A stretch of 64,000 nucleotides of DNA from Vogesella sp. XCS3 (GTDB taxonomy: Bacteria > Pseudomonadota > Gammaproteobacteria > Burkholderiales > Chromobacteriaceae), in contig NZ_CP085530.1 of the NCBI RefSeq assembly GCF_020616155.1, positions 805,501 to 869,500 of the forward strand. The letters run 5' to 3'. Position 1 is the stretch's first letter. Every line of letters starts with the position of its first letter. Both the position numbers and the translations under genes were made by a program. Below are positions 1 through 8,222 of the stretch, one piece after another. Below the pieces are notes generated by a model that did not search any database, was not told the origin of the DNA, and was given only the letters and a program-made list of their open reading frames with translations.

Positions 1-614
1 GAGCTCCAAATCAGCTAAGTCAGTGGAGGGGGTATTGTCCACAGGGTGGGTACTGCATTGAATTTAAGGAGCGTGAATTTTCTAGATTGTCCAGCATTAC
101 GTTTGGCGATGACGCAGGTATTGTTGCTGAGTCAGGATTTAAATTCGCAGAATGCCGTTATGATAATCATGATTTGCTTATCAAGGAATTGAAGGAAAAA
201 ATTGAGAAGCGACTGCGGGCCTCCAGGACTGGTCTCATGGCCATACTGCCAAATGATGATGTTCAAAAGCATTTATTTTTCGAATGCATTGATGAAATAT
301 CGGATGTTTTGCCCTTTTTGAAGGACAAAAACTTTAGTGAGGAAAAAGAGGTTAGGCTGGTAAAATTTCTCGAAGGGTACGGAATAAGGTCATTTTTGGC
401 TGCGAATTGCAAGTTTCGCACCGGAAGGCACTACATAATTCCATATTACGAGCTTTCTGGGAAGTTTTTCAATCCATCACAGTACATATCTAAAGTGATT
501 GTTGGACCAGGGCCGCACAAAGAGAGAAGCGCAAAATCTTTAGACTTCTTTCTTCAAGAGATGGGGATGGATATTGACATTGAGACGTCAGAAATTCCGC
601 TCATATCCTGGTAG
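1..614 (+). CDS. DUF2971 family protein, 5' end outside window
   Basis: The frame is open from base 3 to the TAA-free left edge and closes with TAG at 612-614, so the gene enters from outside the window. The TTG at 87 is therefore probably not the start. Residues read before it (SQWRGYCPQGGYCIEF) match the core block that DUF2971 proteins carry near the middle, and the later acidic/basic block (FSEEKEVRLV) and the terminal KVIVGPGPH region also fit that family. The function of DUF2971 is not known; members are common in accessory islands and next to defence genes. Base composition is clearly more AT-rich than the core genes to the right, which suggests acquired DNA. Family assignment is from motif recall, not a search. 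Confidence 0.7.
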   Translation, partial: APNQLSQWRGYCPQGGYCIEFKEREFSRLSSITFGDDAGIVAESGFKFAECRYDNHDLLIKELKEKIEKRLRASRTGLMAILPNDDVQKHLFFECIDEISDVLPFLKDKNFSEEKEVRLVKFLEGYGIRSFLAANCKFRTGRHYIIPYYELSGKFFNPSQYISKVIVGPGPHKERSAKSLDFFLQEMGMDIDIETSEIPLISW

Positions 615-652
615 TACAACTTTGTGCTGATGCTGAGGTGACATTGAGATTG

Positions 653-695
653 GTGCCAAAATGGCACAAAAGACGGGTATTACCAGTCACCCGTC
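653..695. terminator. Two small hairpins between converging genes
   Basis: GTGCC-AAAAT-GGCAC (653-667) is followed by GACGGGT-N10-ACCCGTC (672-695). They lie between the end of the DUF2971 gene and the end of the leftward DUF2726 gene. Neither has a convincing T-run, so a terminator role is inferred from position only. Confidence 0.35.
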
Positions 696-731
696 AGTGA
701 CACCGAGTGCCGGAGGTTCTGGCACGCACCT

Positions 732-1340
732 TTACGACTGCTTGAGCTGATCCAGCTTTAGCAGCACATCACACAGGCGCTGCACCTGGTCGCCGTGCGG
801 CACCTTCGGAATGCGGAACACGCGAATGCCGGCCTGTTTAATGGCCGCGTCGCGTTGCTGGTCGGCTTCCTTCTTGTTGGCGTGCGTGCTGTCGTCCAGC
901 TCGATGAGTGCCACGATACTGAAATCAGGGCGCACTATCAGGAAATCGGCCACCTTCTGGCGCATGGTAGCGAAGCGGCGATAGTTGGACTTGCTGTCCC
1001 CACCTTCAACGCGCAGGAATGCGCTAAACGCCACCTGCGGCAATACGATGTAATGGCCGTTCAGATGGTTGGCCAGCGACCAGTAGCAAGTAGCCTCGCG
1101 CTGGGTAAGCGGTGGTTTGCTCTGAAAAACGGACAGCGGCGAAATCGGGGCATCTGCCGCTGGCAAATCAGGGATGTGTTCGTCCTGTGTCTGGTTAGGG
1201 GCAGAGCGCGTTATCGGCTCCAGCTTCATCGAAGCGGCGCGGCCAAATGGGGATTTGGCTTTCTTGCTGCCAGACTTGGCACCGACGAGCACGGCAACCA
1301 GAACCAGGGCGGCAAGAAACAGGATGGCAAGTAGCGTCAT
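732..1340 (-). CDS. DUF2726 domain protein with N-terminal membrane anchor
   Basis: I use the ATG at 1340, which gives 202 residues starting MTLLAILFLAALVLVAVLVG, a single hydrophobic anchor. An upstream TTG at 1376 in the same frame is less likely. A polar linker follows to about residue 80, then a globular domain with KVADFLIVRPDFSIVALIELDD and later RDAAIKQAGIRVFRI. This is the typical DUF2726 pattern, related to very-short-patch-repair/restriction endonuclease-like folds with an acidic strand. A DNA-acting role is inferred only. The gene lies on the same strand as the filamentous phage genes and could be phage cargo or an older island gene. Confidence 0.65.
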   Translation of the reverse strand: MTLLAILFLAALVLVAVLVGAKSGSKKAKSPFGRAASMKLEPITRSAPNQTQDEHIPDLPAADAPISPLSVFQSKPPLTQREATCYWSLANHLNGHYIVLPQVAFSAFLRVEGGDSKSNYRRFATMRQKVADFLIVRPDFSIVALIELDDSTHANKKEADQQRDAAIKQAGIRVFRIPKVPHGDQVQRLCDVLLKLDQLKQS

Positions 1341-1407
1341 GCAATCAGGGTAACAAACAAGGCTGGCCGTAAGCAAACCGGAATGGGCGGCTTGCGTGGT
1401 GTGGGAA

Positions 1408-1451
1408 TCTCAAAATGAGACTAAAGGCGGCTAGTTATCAGTAAGCCGCCT
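1408..1451. terminator. Hairpin pair upstream of the DUF2726 gene
   Basis: TCTC-AAAAT-GAGA (1408-1420) and AGGCGGCT-N11-AGCCGCCT (1425-1451) lie between the 91-residue membrane protein gene and the DUF2726 gene. The second, an 8-bp GC-rich stem, could end transcription coming leftward from the phage genes. There is no strong T-tract. Confidence 0.4.
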
Positions 1452-1490
1452 ATGCACCGAGGTCGCACGTAGCCACAACCTGCAGGGGTG

Positions 1491-1766
1491 CTAACGCACC
1501 CCTCGCTGTCTGTAGTTCTCAATGGTGCCGATGGCACGCATAACTGCCTGCTGGCGCGTGGCGCGCTCATCCAGCAGCATTTCATGCTTGATCATCTTCT
1601 CTGCAAGCTCTTCGTTGTTGCCGCAAGCCCGGACTAGGCGCTGAAAAGCGACACGGTCACGGCTTGCCAGTCGCTTGAACCAGTAATGGCGGTGCGATGG
1701 CTTGAGCGCTCCCCAGATGGTGAGAACGACAACGAAAAGTACGAGGAAAAAAATCAGGATACGCAT
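1491..1766 (-). CDS. Small membrane protein of unknown function
   Basis: This is a 91-residue protein. Residues 1-20 form a single membrane helix (MRILIFFLVLFVVVLTIWG) and a basic, helical cytoplasmic-type tail of about 65 residues follows (HYWFKRLASRDRVAFQRLV...). I do not recognise the family. It lies just beyond the hairpin-rich phage intergenic region and is read in the phage direction. It may be an accessory gene of the inovirus or belong to the flanking island. Confidence 0.5.
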   Translation of the reverse strand: MRILIFFLVLFVVVLTIWGALKPSHRHYWFKRLASRDRVAFQRLVRACGNNEELAEKMIKHEMLLDERATRQQAVMRAIGTIENYRQRGVR

Positions 1767-1849
1767 GGCGATTAACCAGACACCGTTATGCGCAAAGGAT
1801 AAGGTTTTGTGACTACAAGATACAAGGCCGGATTTGAATCTGTTCTGCA

Positions 1850-1994
1850 GGGGCTACGCCCCCGCACCCCCTCACTCGCCGTGGGGCATCCCCCGGGGAT
1901 GTTTGCAACATCCCCGGCGTTGCCGGGAGTGTATTCACTTCGGTGTGGCCATCAAGGGCTTTCGCGGCATAAACGGGGCCCGGCGCTGCGCGCC
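1850..1994. other. Phage intergenic region with four short-loop hairpins, candidate origin/packaging signal
   Basis: There are four perfect stems, each with a 3-base loop: GGGGC-TAC-GCCCC (1850-1862); an 11-bp stem CCGGGGATGTT-TGC-complement (1893-1917); CCCGGC-GTT-GCCGGG (1913-1927); and GGCGC-TGC-GCGCC (1982-1994). The second and third overlap at 1913-1917 and exclude each other. In filamentous phages the intergenic region next to the assembly genes carries the plus/minus origins and the packaging hairpin; this stretch (1801-2059) has no credible gene and lies directly after zot. The specific assignment is inference. Confidence 0.55.
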
Positions 1995-2059
1995 ACCCAT
2001 TTATTCCACGGTCCCTTGACGCCCACCCCTACGTTTTCCTGTCGCTCCCGCTGGTCGCT

Positions 2060-3157
2060 CTAAGAACGCTTGGTTTCGCGTAGCGGTGGCAGTCTCATAC
2101 CTCCCGTTGCATCTGGCAGTGTGGTGATGCTGACTTGCGGGCTCTCGTTGCGTTGGCCAGCAGGGGCAGGCGCTGTTGTTGCAGCTTTTTCCGGGTGTGC
2201 GTCTTCGCTTTGGTACGGGTCAAAGCGGCCATTGGCTACCACATCACCGCAGACGTTTAATGGCACATCCAACGATGTCCCTTGCTGGGTGTAGCAGGTG
2301 CAACGGGTAGCAGACTGGACACAACCGGCAAGGCGCGGGAAGGTCTTGGGCTTGGCAATTTCTTCGTACATGGGTGCGGTTTCCGGGTGCTCGGCCACAA
2401 GGGCGGCACGTTCTGAATAGACCTCAGATGCGGTTCGCGGTGGATGCCGTGGAGTGTTGGCCGCAGGAGCCTGCGAGGCCGGGGCGGATGCGGTGGCGCT
2501 TGGCGTGGTGGATGTTTTGCCAAGGCGGCCAAGGGCATGAACGGCAAACCAGATGATGCAGGGCAGGGCGATGGTCAGGGCAATCAGCTGTATGGCCTTC
2601 TTGGGTATCTGGAGCTTGTGCGTGTGAAGCTCCGCTGACTTGTACAGCGGATAAATGGCCTTGGGGTAAGCGAATAGGCGAACGTCCGGGGAGCGCGAGG
2701 CAGCACCGCGTGAATTGGGCTGCAGCTCGCAGCAATCCCACTGGTAAAGCCTGGCTGACTGAGAACCGAACACACGGCGCAGGTGATAGTGCTTGTTCAC
2801 GATCTCGCGCACGTGGGTATCAAGCAACTTCGGTGACTGCGTGATAAGCCAAACGTCGAAGCCGTGGTGACGGTGGGTTTCAAACATCGAAACGTGCTTC
2901 GGGATCTCGGTACCGTTACGGCGGGGAGGGAAGACACGCTGGCACTCATCAATGACGATCACGGCGCCGGCTGGCAGTTCGTACCACTTGGCCGGGTCTT
3001 CGAGCTCAATCCAACCCAGCTGCTCTTTACCCTTGTCGGTAAGCGGTATCCCTGAGTAATAGACTTGGCGGTTGTCGCGGTCGGCTTCTTCGGCAATGCG
3101 CTTGATGGCAAAAAGGGTTTTGCCCGAGCCGGGGACGGCGGTTAACAGGTTGAGCAT
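2060..3157 (-). CDS. zot: Zot-domain phage assembly ATPase (pI-like)
   Basis: The protein has 365 residues. The N-terminal P-loop domain has Walker A AVPGSGKT at 7-14 and Walker B AVIVIDE at 65-71, followed by the Zot-typical CQRVFPPR. One transmembrane helix lies at about 188-209. A Pro/Ala-rich periplasmic linker and a small Cys-containing C-terminal part follow, as in Zot/gene I proteins. In filamentous phages this inner-membrane motor drives virion extrusion. It starts 3 bases after the DUF2523 gene, so the two are co-transcribed. The C-terminal half is low-complexity and poorly conserved, as usual for the family. Confidence 0.92.
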   Translation of the reverse strand: MLNLLTAVPGSGKTLFAIKRIAEEADRDNRQVYYSGIPLTDKGKEQLGWIELEDPAKWYELPAGAVIVIDECQRVFPPRRNGTEIPKHVSMFETHRHHGFDVWLITQSPKLLDTHVREIVNKHYHLRRVFGSQSARLYQWDCCELQPNSRGAASRSPDVRLFAYPKAIYPLYKSAELHTHKLQIPKKAIQLIALTIALPCIIWFAVHALGRLGKTSTTPSATASAPASQAPAANTPRHPPRTASEVYSERAALVAEHPETAPMYEEIAKPKTFPRLAGCVQSATRCTCYTQQGTSLDVPLNVCGDVVANGRFDPYQSEDAHPEKAATTAPAPAGQRNESPQVSITTLPDATGGMRLPPLRETKRS

Positions 3158-3160
3158 GGC

Positions 3161-3471
3161 TTAGCTCCCTGTCTTGTTACCCAGCGAGGAGCGGACAACG
3201 CTACCTGCCGAGTTCATGCCGGAAAGAAACGCCCGCACCATCATGGCAGAAAGCGTCAGGGTAAGGACTTGGCCAAAGCCGAGCAGCCCAAGGATGCCGA
3301 CTATGTCGCTGGCCAAGCTGCCGACTTGCTTGCTAATTGCGGCCTCGATTTGCTCCATTACAAAGCCAAGGCCGGTATAGGAGACAAGACCAAAACCGAG
3401 GGCACCCAGAATACGGGCAAGAATCGGCTCCACCAGAAGCAGCAACAAACCACCGAGCAATTTCCACATGA

Positions 3472-3475
<4 letters not shown>
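3161..3475 (-). CDS. DUF2523 minor coat protein (pVI-like)
   Basis: This 104-residue, strongly hydrophobic protein has about three membrane segments (near 5-25, 28-42 and 58-82) and a short Ser/Gly-rich tail. DUF2523 proteins sit between the adhesin and Zot genes in many inoviruses and correspond to the pVI end-cap protein. Its ATG overlaps the TGA of the adhesin gene (ATGA), indicating translational coupling. An internal ATG two codons on (3469) is an alternative start. Confidence 0.85.
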
Positions 3476-4827
<1,352 letters not shown>

Positions 4828-5863
4828 GGCTTTGTTGCACAAATCAGCCGTAGGTCGAACTACCCCAATCCCCAGACGGATTTATCCCATACGGACCGTT
4901 TGCGGCGTGCCCAGTGCTGTGAAGCGATTCAGAATCGCTGCACAGATTTGAAGCTCCGCTACTTGCCGGTCAAAGTCCCGTGACTTAACCCGATCTGCCA
5001 GCAATTTGAAACAGTGCATCTTCGTTTCGACCAAGCTGCGGCGATGGTAGCCACTCCACTTTTTCCAGAGCGCGCGCCCCAGATACTTCACCGCTCGTAG
5101 CGACTCATTGCGAGCCTGATTGCCCCGTAAATTCCCTTTCCAGAATTGGCCATTTCGACGTGGGGGAATGATGGCTGCCGCCCCACGCTCTGCAATCGCT
5201 GCGTAACATAGGCGTGTGTCGTACGCCCCATCCGTGGTGACGGTTACCAGTCCCTCTCCCGCCGGAATTTGCGATAGCAGCTCTGGCAGCATCGTGGCAT
5301 CTCCAGTGCGATTGTCGGTCACTTCCATTGCCCGGATTTCCAGCGTTTGCGCATCTATGCCCAGATGCAGCTTGCGCCATTGGCGGCGGTAATCAGCGCC
5401 ATGCTTTTTCACCTTCCACTCGCCTTCACCCATCATCTTGATGCCGGTGCTATCCACCAAGAGATGCAGACAACCTTGCTTTTTCTGTACCGGGATGCGG
5501 ACTTGCAGGTCTTTCTGGCGGCGGGAAAGCGTGCTGAAGTCGGGGACGGCCCAGTCAAGGCCAGCCAGGCGCAACATACTTTCGACCATACCTGTGGCTT
5601 GCCGTAGCGCCAGGCCAAAGAGGCATTTGATGGTGAGACAGAACTGGATGGCAGCATCAGAAAAAGTTAGCTGCCGTCCCCGCCTGCCGGTAGCCGGTGC
5701 CAACCAGTTCATGCCTTTGTCGAGCCAGAGAAGGAGCTGCCCTCGTTGCTTGAGGGACTGGTTGTATGACTGCCAGTTGATGGTTTGGTACTTGGGAGGA
5801 AGGGGCTTGCTCATGCGGTCATTCTACCGGACGGACGTAAGCACTGATTTGTGCAACAAAGCC
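4828..5863 (-). mobile_element. IS5-family (IS903-like) insertion sequence, complete
   Basis: The 1036-bp element is bounded by perfect 20-bp inverted repeats GGCTTTGTTGCACAAATCAG (4828-4847, and inverted at 5844-5863). It carries one intact transposase gene. It is flanked by a direct 9-bp target duplication AATCAGAGG (4819-4827 and 5864-5872). A 9-bp duplication and ends starting GGCTTTGTTG are typical of the IS903 subgroup of IS5. The perfect repeats and duplication indicate a recent insertion. Confidence 0.95.
4882..5814 (-). CDS. IS5-family DDE transposase
   Basis: This single intact 310-residue frame fits the family. The N-terminal region (NWQSYNQSLKQRGQLLLWLDKGMNW) is typical of IS903/IS1031-type proteins. 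DDE candidates are the Asp in LVDSTGIK, the Asp in TTDGAYDTR and the Glu in SLVETKMHCFK. The gene has no frameshift or stop, so the element is probably still active. It is read in the same direction as the disrupted adhesin gene. Confidence 0.95.
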   Translation of the reverse strand: MSKPLPPKYQTINWQSYNQSLKQRGQLLLWLDKGMNWLAPATGRRGRQLTFSDAAIQFCLTIKCLFGLALRQATGMVESMLRLAGLDWAVPDFSTLSRRQKDLQVRIPVQKKQGCLHLLVDSTGIKMMGEGEWKVKKHGADYRRQWRKLHLGIDAQTLEIRAMEVTDNRTGDATMLPELLSQIPAGEGLVTVTTDGAYDTRLCYAAIAERGAAAIIPPRRNGQFWKGNLRGNQARNESLRAVKYLGRALWKKWSGYHRRSLVETKMHCFKLLADRVKSRDFDRQVAELQICAAILNRFTALGTPQTVRMG

Positions 5864-5956
5864 AATCAGAGGGGCAAAGGCGTATGCCTTGACCGGGAAA
5901 ACAAGCTGCCAGAGTAGGTAACTTGTCATGAACACAACGCGCAGAAACTTTCGCAT
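5864..5956 (-). pseudogene. pIII-like adhesin, signal-peptide fragment
   Basis: These 31 codons start at the ATG at 5956 with an AGG ribosome-binding site (TGAGGTGTGCC). The product is a signal peptide: positively charged MRKFLRVV, hydrophobic core, and a probable cleavage site after VKAYA. The frame runs into the IS and would add 14 foreign residues before a stop at 5819. Removing the IS joins it in frame to the fragment ending at 4827. Confidence 0.85.
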
Positions 5957-5964
5957 GGCACACC

Positions 5965-6024
5965 TCAGCGGAAAAGAATCCAGAACGCCCCGAGCAGGGC
6001 AAACAGCACAATCCATCCGTCCAT
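5965..6024 (-). CDS. Possible 19-residue phage coat peptide (pVII/pIX-like)
   Basis: ATG at 6022-6024 to TGA at 5965-5967 gives MDGWIVLFALLGAFWILFR, one membrane-spanning helix with a charged end. It sits between the major coat gene and the adhesin, where Ff phages encode tiny minor coat proteins, and its stop is 8 bases before the adhesin start. Against it: the region upstream is a terminator stem with no clear ribosome-binding site. It is a candidate only. Confidence 0.35.
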   Translation of the reverse strand: MDGWIVLFALLGAFWILFR

Positions 6025-6028
6025 AATG

Positions 6029-6051
6029 AAAAAAGGGCCTTTCGGCCCTTT
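6029..6051 (-). terminator. Rho-independent terminator after major coat gene
   Basis: Read on the minus strand it is a 7-bp stem AAGGGCC-GAAA-GGCCCTT followed by a T-run. It lies directly after the pVIII-like gene. Filamentous phages commonly place a terminator here to separate abundant coat mRNA from the adhesin/assembly genes. Confidence 0.85.
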
Positions 6052-6066
6052 CCCTCGCGCTGCCGG

Positions 6067-6276
6067 TTAGACCGAGCTGTTAACGAGACGCCAGACTTTA
6101 CGCAGTGCCATGAAGCCCAGCACGGCACCACCGATGGCGGCGATGGCAACCACACCGGAGCCGATGTTGTCGGTAACCGGCGTAACGTCGATGGTTGCAC
6201 CAGCGGCAAAAGCGGGCAGGGCGGCTGCGGAGAGCAGGGCGGTAGTAGCGAAACGCTTCAGGTTCATGTATTTCAT
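6067..6276 (-). CDS. Major coat protein (pVIII-like) precursor
   Basis: This 69-residue precursor has a basic N-terminus, a hydrophobic signal sequence and a cleavage motif AFA at about residues 22-24. The mature part is about 45 residues: a short acidic N-terminal stretch, a Gly/Ala-rich membrane helix (SGVVAIAAIGGAVLGFMAL) and a basic end (RKVWRLV) that would contact the DNA. This acidic-hydrophobic-basic layout and size define inovirus major coat proteins. Upstream TGAGGA sits 7 bases before the ATG at 6276. A strong terminator follows. Confidence 0.88.
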   Translation of the reverse strand: MKYMNLKRFATTALLSAAALPAFAAGATIDVTPVTDNIGSGVVAIAAIGGAVLGFMALRKVWRLVNSSV

Positions 6277-6279
6277 GAT

Positions 6280-6558
6280 TCAATCCTCAGTGGATGAAGG
6301 ACTAAGAAAACCCCACAGGTGCCGCCAGACAAATGCCAATGACCAAAGGGCAAGAATGGCTGTGGCGATGGTGACGGCTTGGGGGATGGTCAGCGGCAGA
6401 AAGAAGGGCTCTTGTAAGCTGCTGAATTCCTCAGGCGTTAACAGGATGTAGCCTGTACACGTTGCCGGAGTCTGGTCCGCCGGGGCTGGCTGCAGGACTA
6501 GGGCGGTAGTCACTTGCTGCCCAACGGTTAAAGTCTGAAATACGGCACATTGCGGCAT
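6280..6558 (-). CDS. Small phage membrane protein overlapping rep
   Basis: The ATG at 6558 has a good Shine-Dalgarno (GGAG, 6 bases before it), which decides the start against an upstream frame beginning at 6633. The 92-residue product has a membrane helix near 60-85 (ITIPQ-type entry, VTIATAILALWSLAFVW) and a short tail. The first 128 bases lie inside the 3' end of rep in another frame. It ends 3 bases before the coat gene. By position it may be a minor coat or assembly protein; I do not recognise a family. Confidence 0.65.
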   Translation of the reverse strand: MPQCAVFQTLTVGQQVTTALVLQPAPADQTPATCTGYILLTPEEFSSLQEPFFLPLTIPQAVTIATAILALWSLAFVWRHLWGFLSPSSTED

Positions 6559-7780
6559 GGTTTTCTCCGCTATTGAGTGCATCCGCGTTCGCGCTGGTCG
6601 GCTTCGCTTTCGCCCGCGCGTCCGCGTCTGCACTGTCGTTGTCGAATACCGGGTAATCGCCTGCGGCTTTCAGTGACAGGGCGCGCTGGTGCTGCCAGTA
6701 CCAATCTGGCGCAGCTGTTACCGGGCGAACTTCGATCACTTTGATGATTGTGGTGAATGGCTTCACGTTGCCCAATGGCTCAGAAATGTCCATGCCATAT
6801 TCGCGTAGGGTTTTGGCGTGGCGGAAATACGTGGCACGTGACAAAAGGGTGCGTACATCAACCCCTTTAAGCCACGCTGCGGCCGTAGCCCGGACAGTGG
6901 ATGGCAGAGCCATCAAATCCATCGTGGTTACGTCCTCGCGGACGCGATTCACCAGTGGATCAACGTACTGGTCAAACAGGTTTGTAAGCTTTTCCATGGT
7001 GATGTCCCCGAGGTATCGGCAGTGGTGTTCGGCGAGCGTACGGCGATCAACTTCAATCTCAAAACGGACAATCCCTTGGGCAAGGCAGTATTGATAAACG
7101 GGGTCTGCTTTGATTTCTTCGGTGGTGCGGCCGTGGCGATGCGCCAGCATTTCATTGGCTTTGATGTAGGCTTTAATCAGTACACGGGACTTGCGATGAC
7201 CCCACATCACCGTGGATTCACCAAGACGGCCACGACGGATACGGGCGACTGATTGGGTACTGAGCCAATCAATCATGGATTGCGCGGCAGCCATGCTGCC
7301 GGTCTCGTAATTGCTGGTGAGGTGCAAACGGGAAACCGTGGCACCAGTCCATTCGTGAAAAATGCCGTGGGCTACGTTGTAGTCTGTCCAGTGCTGCGGC
7401 TCGACTTCCTGACGTTCACCAGCAGAAAACCCCGGAAGACCTTCGGCTTTCAAGCAACGATTGAGGCGATCAACCGTTGCGTCAAAGTCGAGGTTAAACA
7501 GGTTATCCGGGCGTGACAGACGCCCCGGATTACCTTCGGCATAAACAAGATGGCCATCGCTTTTTATGGCGACCATGGACTGATAAGAACCTTCGCTAAA
7601 TTTCTTGGAAGGCGCAGCCCAAACAATTTCGGTGATTTCGCCGTCGTCGTCGGTATTCACTTTCATGGCCAAGCCGGAATTGACGCGGCGAACCGCGTCA
7701 ACGGGCTCCAGCGTTACAGGGTCAATAGACCCGGTGTAACGCTGCTGAATGTGAATGCCGTCAACGAAAACGCGGGACAT
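6431..7780 (-). CDS. Phage replication initiation protein (gene II/X type)
   Basis: The 449-residue protein resembles inovirus replication proteins of the Phage_CRI/Phage_X type: an N-terminal region with HIQQRY, a central segment around RLHLTSNYETGS, and VRFEIEVDRRTL followed by a C-terminal X-like domain. Such proteins nick the viral strand origin and start rolling-circle replication. It starts 2 bases after the ssDNA-binding protein gene, and its 3' end overlaps the following small membrane protein gene. The C-terminal 60 residues are low-complexity (Ala/Asp/Ser-rich) and look poorly constrained except for the overlap. Confidence 0.85.
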   Translation of the reverse strand: MSRVFVDGIHIQQRYTGSIDPVTLEPVDAVRRVNSGLAMKVNTDDDGEITEIVWAAPSKKFSEGSYQSMVAIKSDGHLVYAEGNPGRLSRPDNLFNLDFDATVDRLNRCLKAEGLPGFSAGERQEVEPQHWTDYNVAHGIFHEWTGATVSRLHLTSNYETGSMAAAQSMIDWLSTQSVARIRRGRLGESTVMWGHRKSRVLIKAYIKANEMLAHRHGRTTEEIKADPVYQYCLAQGIVRFEIEVDRRTLAEHHCRYLGDITMEKLTNLFDQYVDPLVNRVREDVTTMDLMALPSTVRATAAAWLKGVDVRTLLSRATYFRHAKTLREYGMDISEPLGNVKPFTTIIKVIEVRPVTAAPDWYWQHQRALSLKAAGDYPVFDNDSADADARAKAKPTSANADALNSGENHAAMCRISDFNRWAASDYRPSPAASPGGPDSGNVYRLHPVNA

Positions 7781-7782
7781 AA

Positions 7783-8118
7783 TCAGGCTGCCGGTTTGGC
7801 TGCTGCAGGCATTGTCATATCGATGAAAACAGGCTGACCGGTGAACCCAGCCACGACAGCTTCAACTTTGCCAGCGCGTGGTTCGTGATCCATGGTCAGA
7901 TCGATACGGCACGGGTATGTCACGGAACCCAGCTTGGCAAACGCGGCTTCGGCTACGGGCAAGTCCATGGGCTCAAAACCAAGGCCAAACTTGTTGAACT
8001 TGGCCGAAGAAACGTTCTTGTTCGGAATGATGATGGTCAGGCGGTGCATCTCGTATTGGTTGCCTGAGCCTTTGGATGTGCCGGCCATCTTGGACAGGCC
8101 TATTGCGATTGCTTGCAT
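7783..8118 (-). CDS. Phage ssDNA-binding protein (gene V-like)
   Basis: I use the ATG at 8118 (111 residues, MQAIAIGLSKM), with AAGG 9 bases upstream. The frame extends to 8211 but would then run through the promoter/operator region. The size, position as the first leftward gene and the sequence (YEMHRLTIIIPNK...VTYPCRIDLTMDHEPRAGK) fit the ssDNA-binding proteins found beside rep in Neisseria-type filamentous phages. It would coat the viral strand before packaging. The family assignment rests on synteny as much as motif. Confidence 0.7.
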   Translation of the reverse strand: MQAIAIGLSKMAGTSKGSGNQYEMHRLTIIIPNKNVSSAKFNKFGLGFEPMDLPVAEAAFAKLGSVTYPCRIDLTMDHEPRAGKVEAVVAGFTGQPVFIDMTMPAAAKPAA

Positions 8119-8150
8119 GGTGGCTACCTTCAGAATGCTAGAATTGATTT

Positions 8151-8178
8151 GATATACAGAGTACGAACCCTCGTACAA
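8151..8178 (-). promoter_or_regulatory. Predicted phage early promoter
   Basis: On the minus strand, -35 TTGTAC (8173-8178) and -10 TATATC (8151-8156) are spaced by 16 bases. It reads into the ssDNA-binding protein and rep genes. Operator 1 (8161-8176) overlaps the spacer and the -35, so a bound repressor would block it. Confidence 0.55.
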
Positions 8179-8205
8179 GGCAATGCTAAGTACGGGGGTT
8201 CGTAC
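8161..8205. promoter_or_regulatory. Paired phage repressor operators
   Basis: GTACGAACCCTCGTAC (8161-8176) and GTACGGGGGTTCGTAC (8190-8205) are inverted copies of each other with one mismatch, and each has GTACG/CGTAC ends. Their starts are 29 bases apart. They lie between the leftward replication genes and the divergent regulator gene, the normal place for immunity operators. Confidence 0.7.
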
Positions 8206-8222
8206 AATCAAGGAAAATCAGG

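Noticed and set aside
1786..1794. TTATGCGCA as a left dif-like arm
   Set aside because: Only one half-site matches; the spacing and the other arm do not, and its orientation relative to the right site is unclear.
1826..1850. Possible tRNA 3' end (GGATTTGAATCTG)
   Set aside because: No acceptor or anticodon stem can be drawn around it.
1809..2063. Open frames in the phage intergenic region
   Set aside because: They run through the perfect hairpins, lack ribosome-binding sites and read as low-quality protein; the region is better explained as phage non-coding signals.
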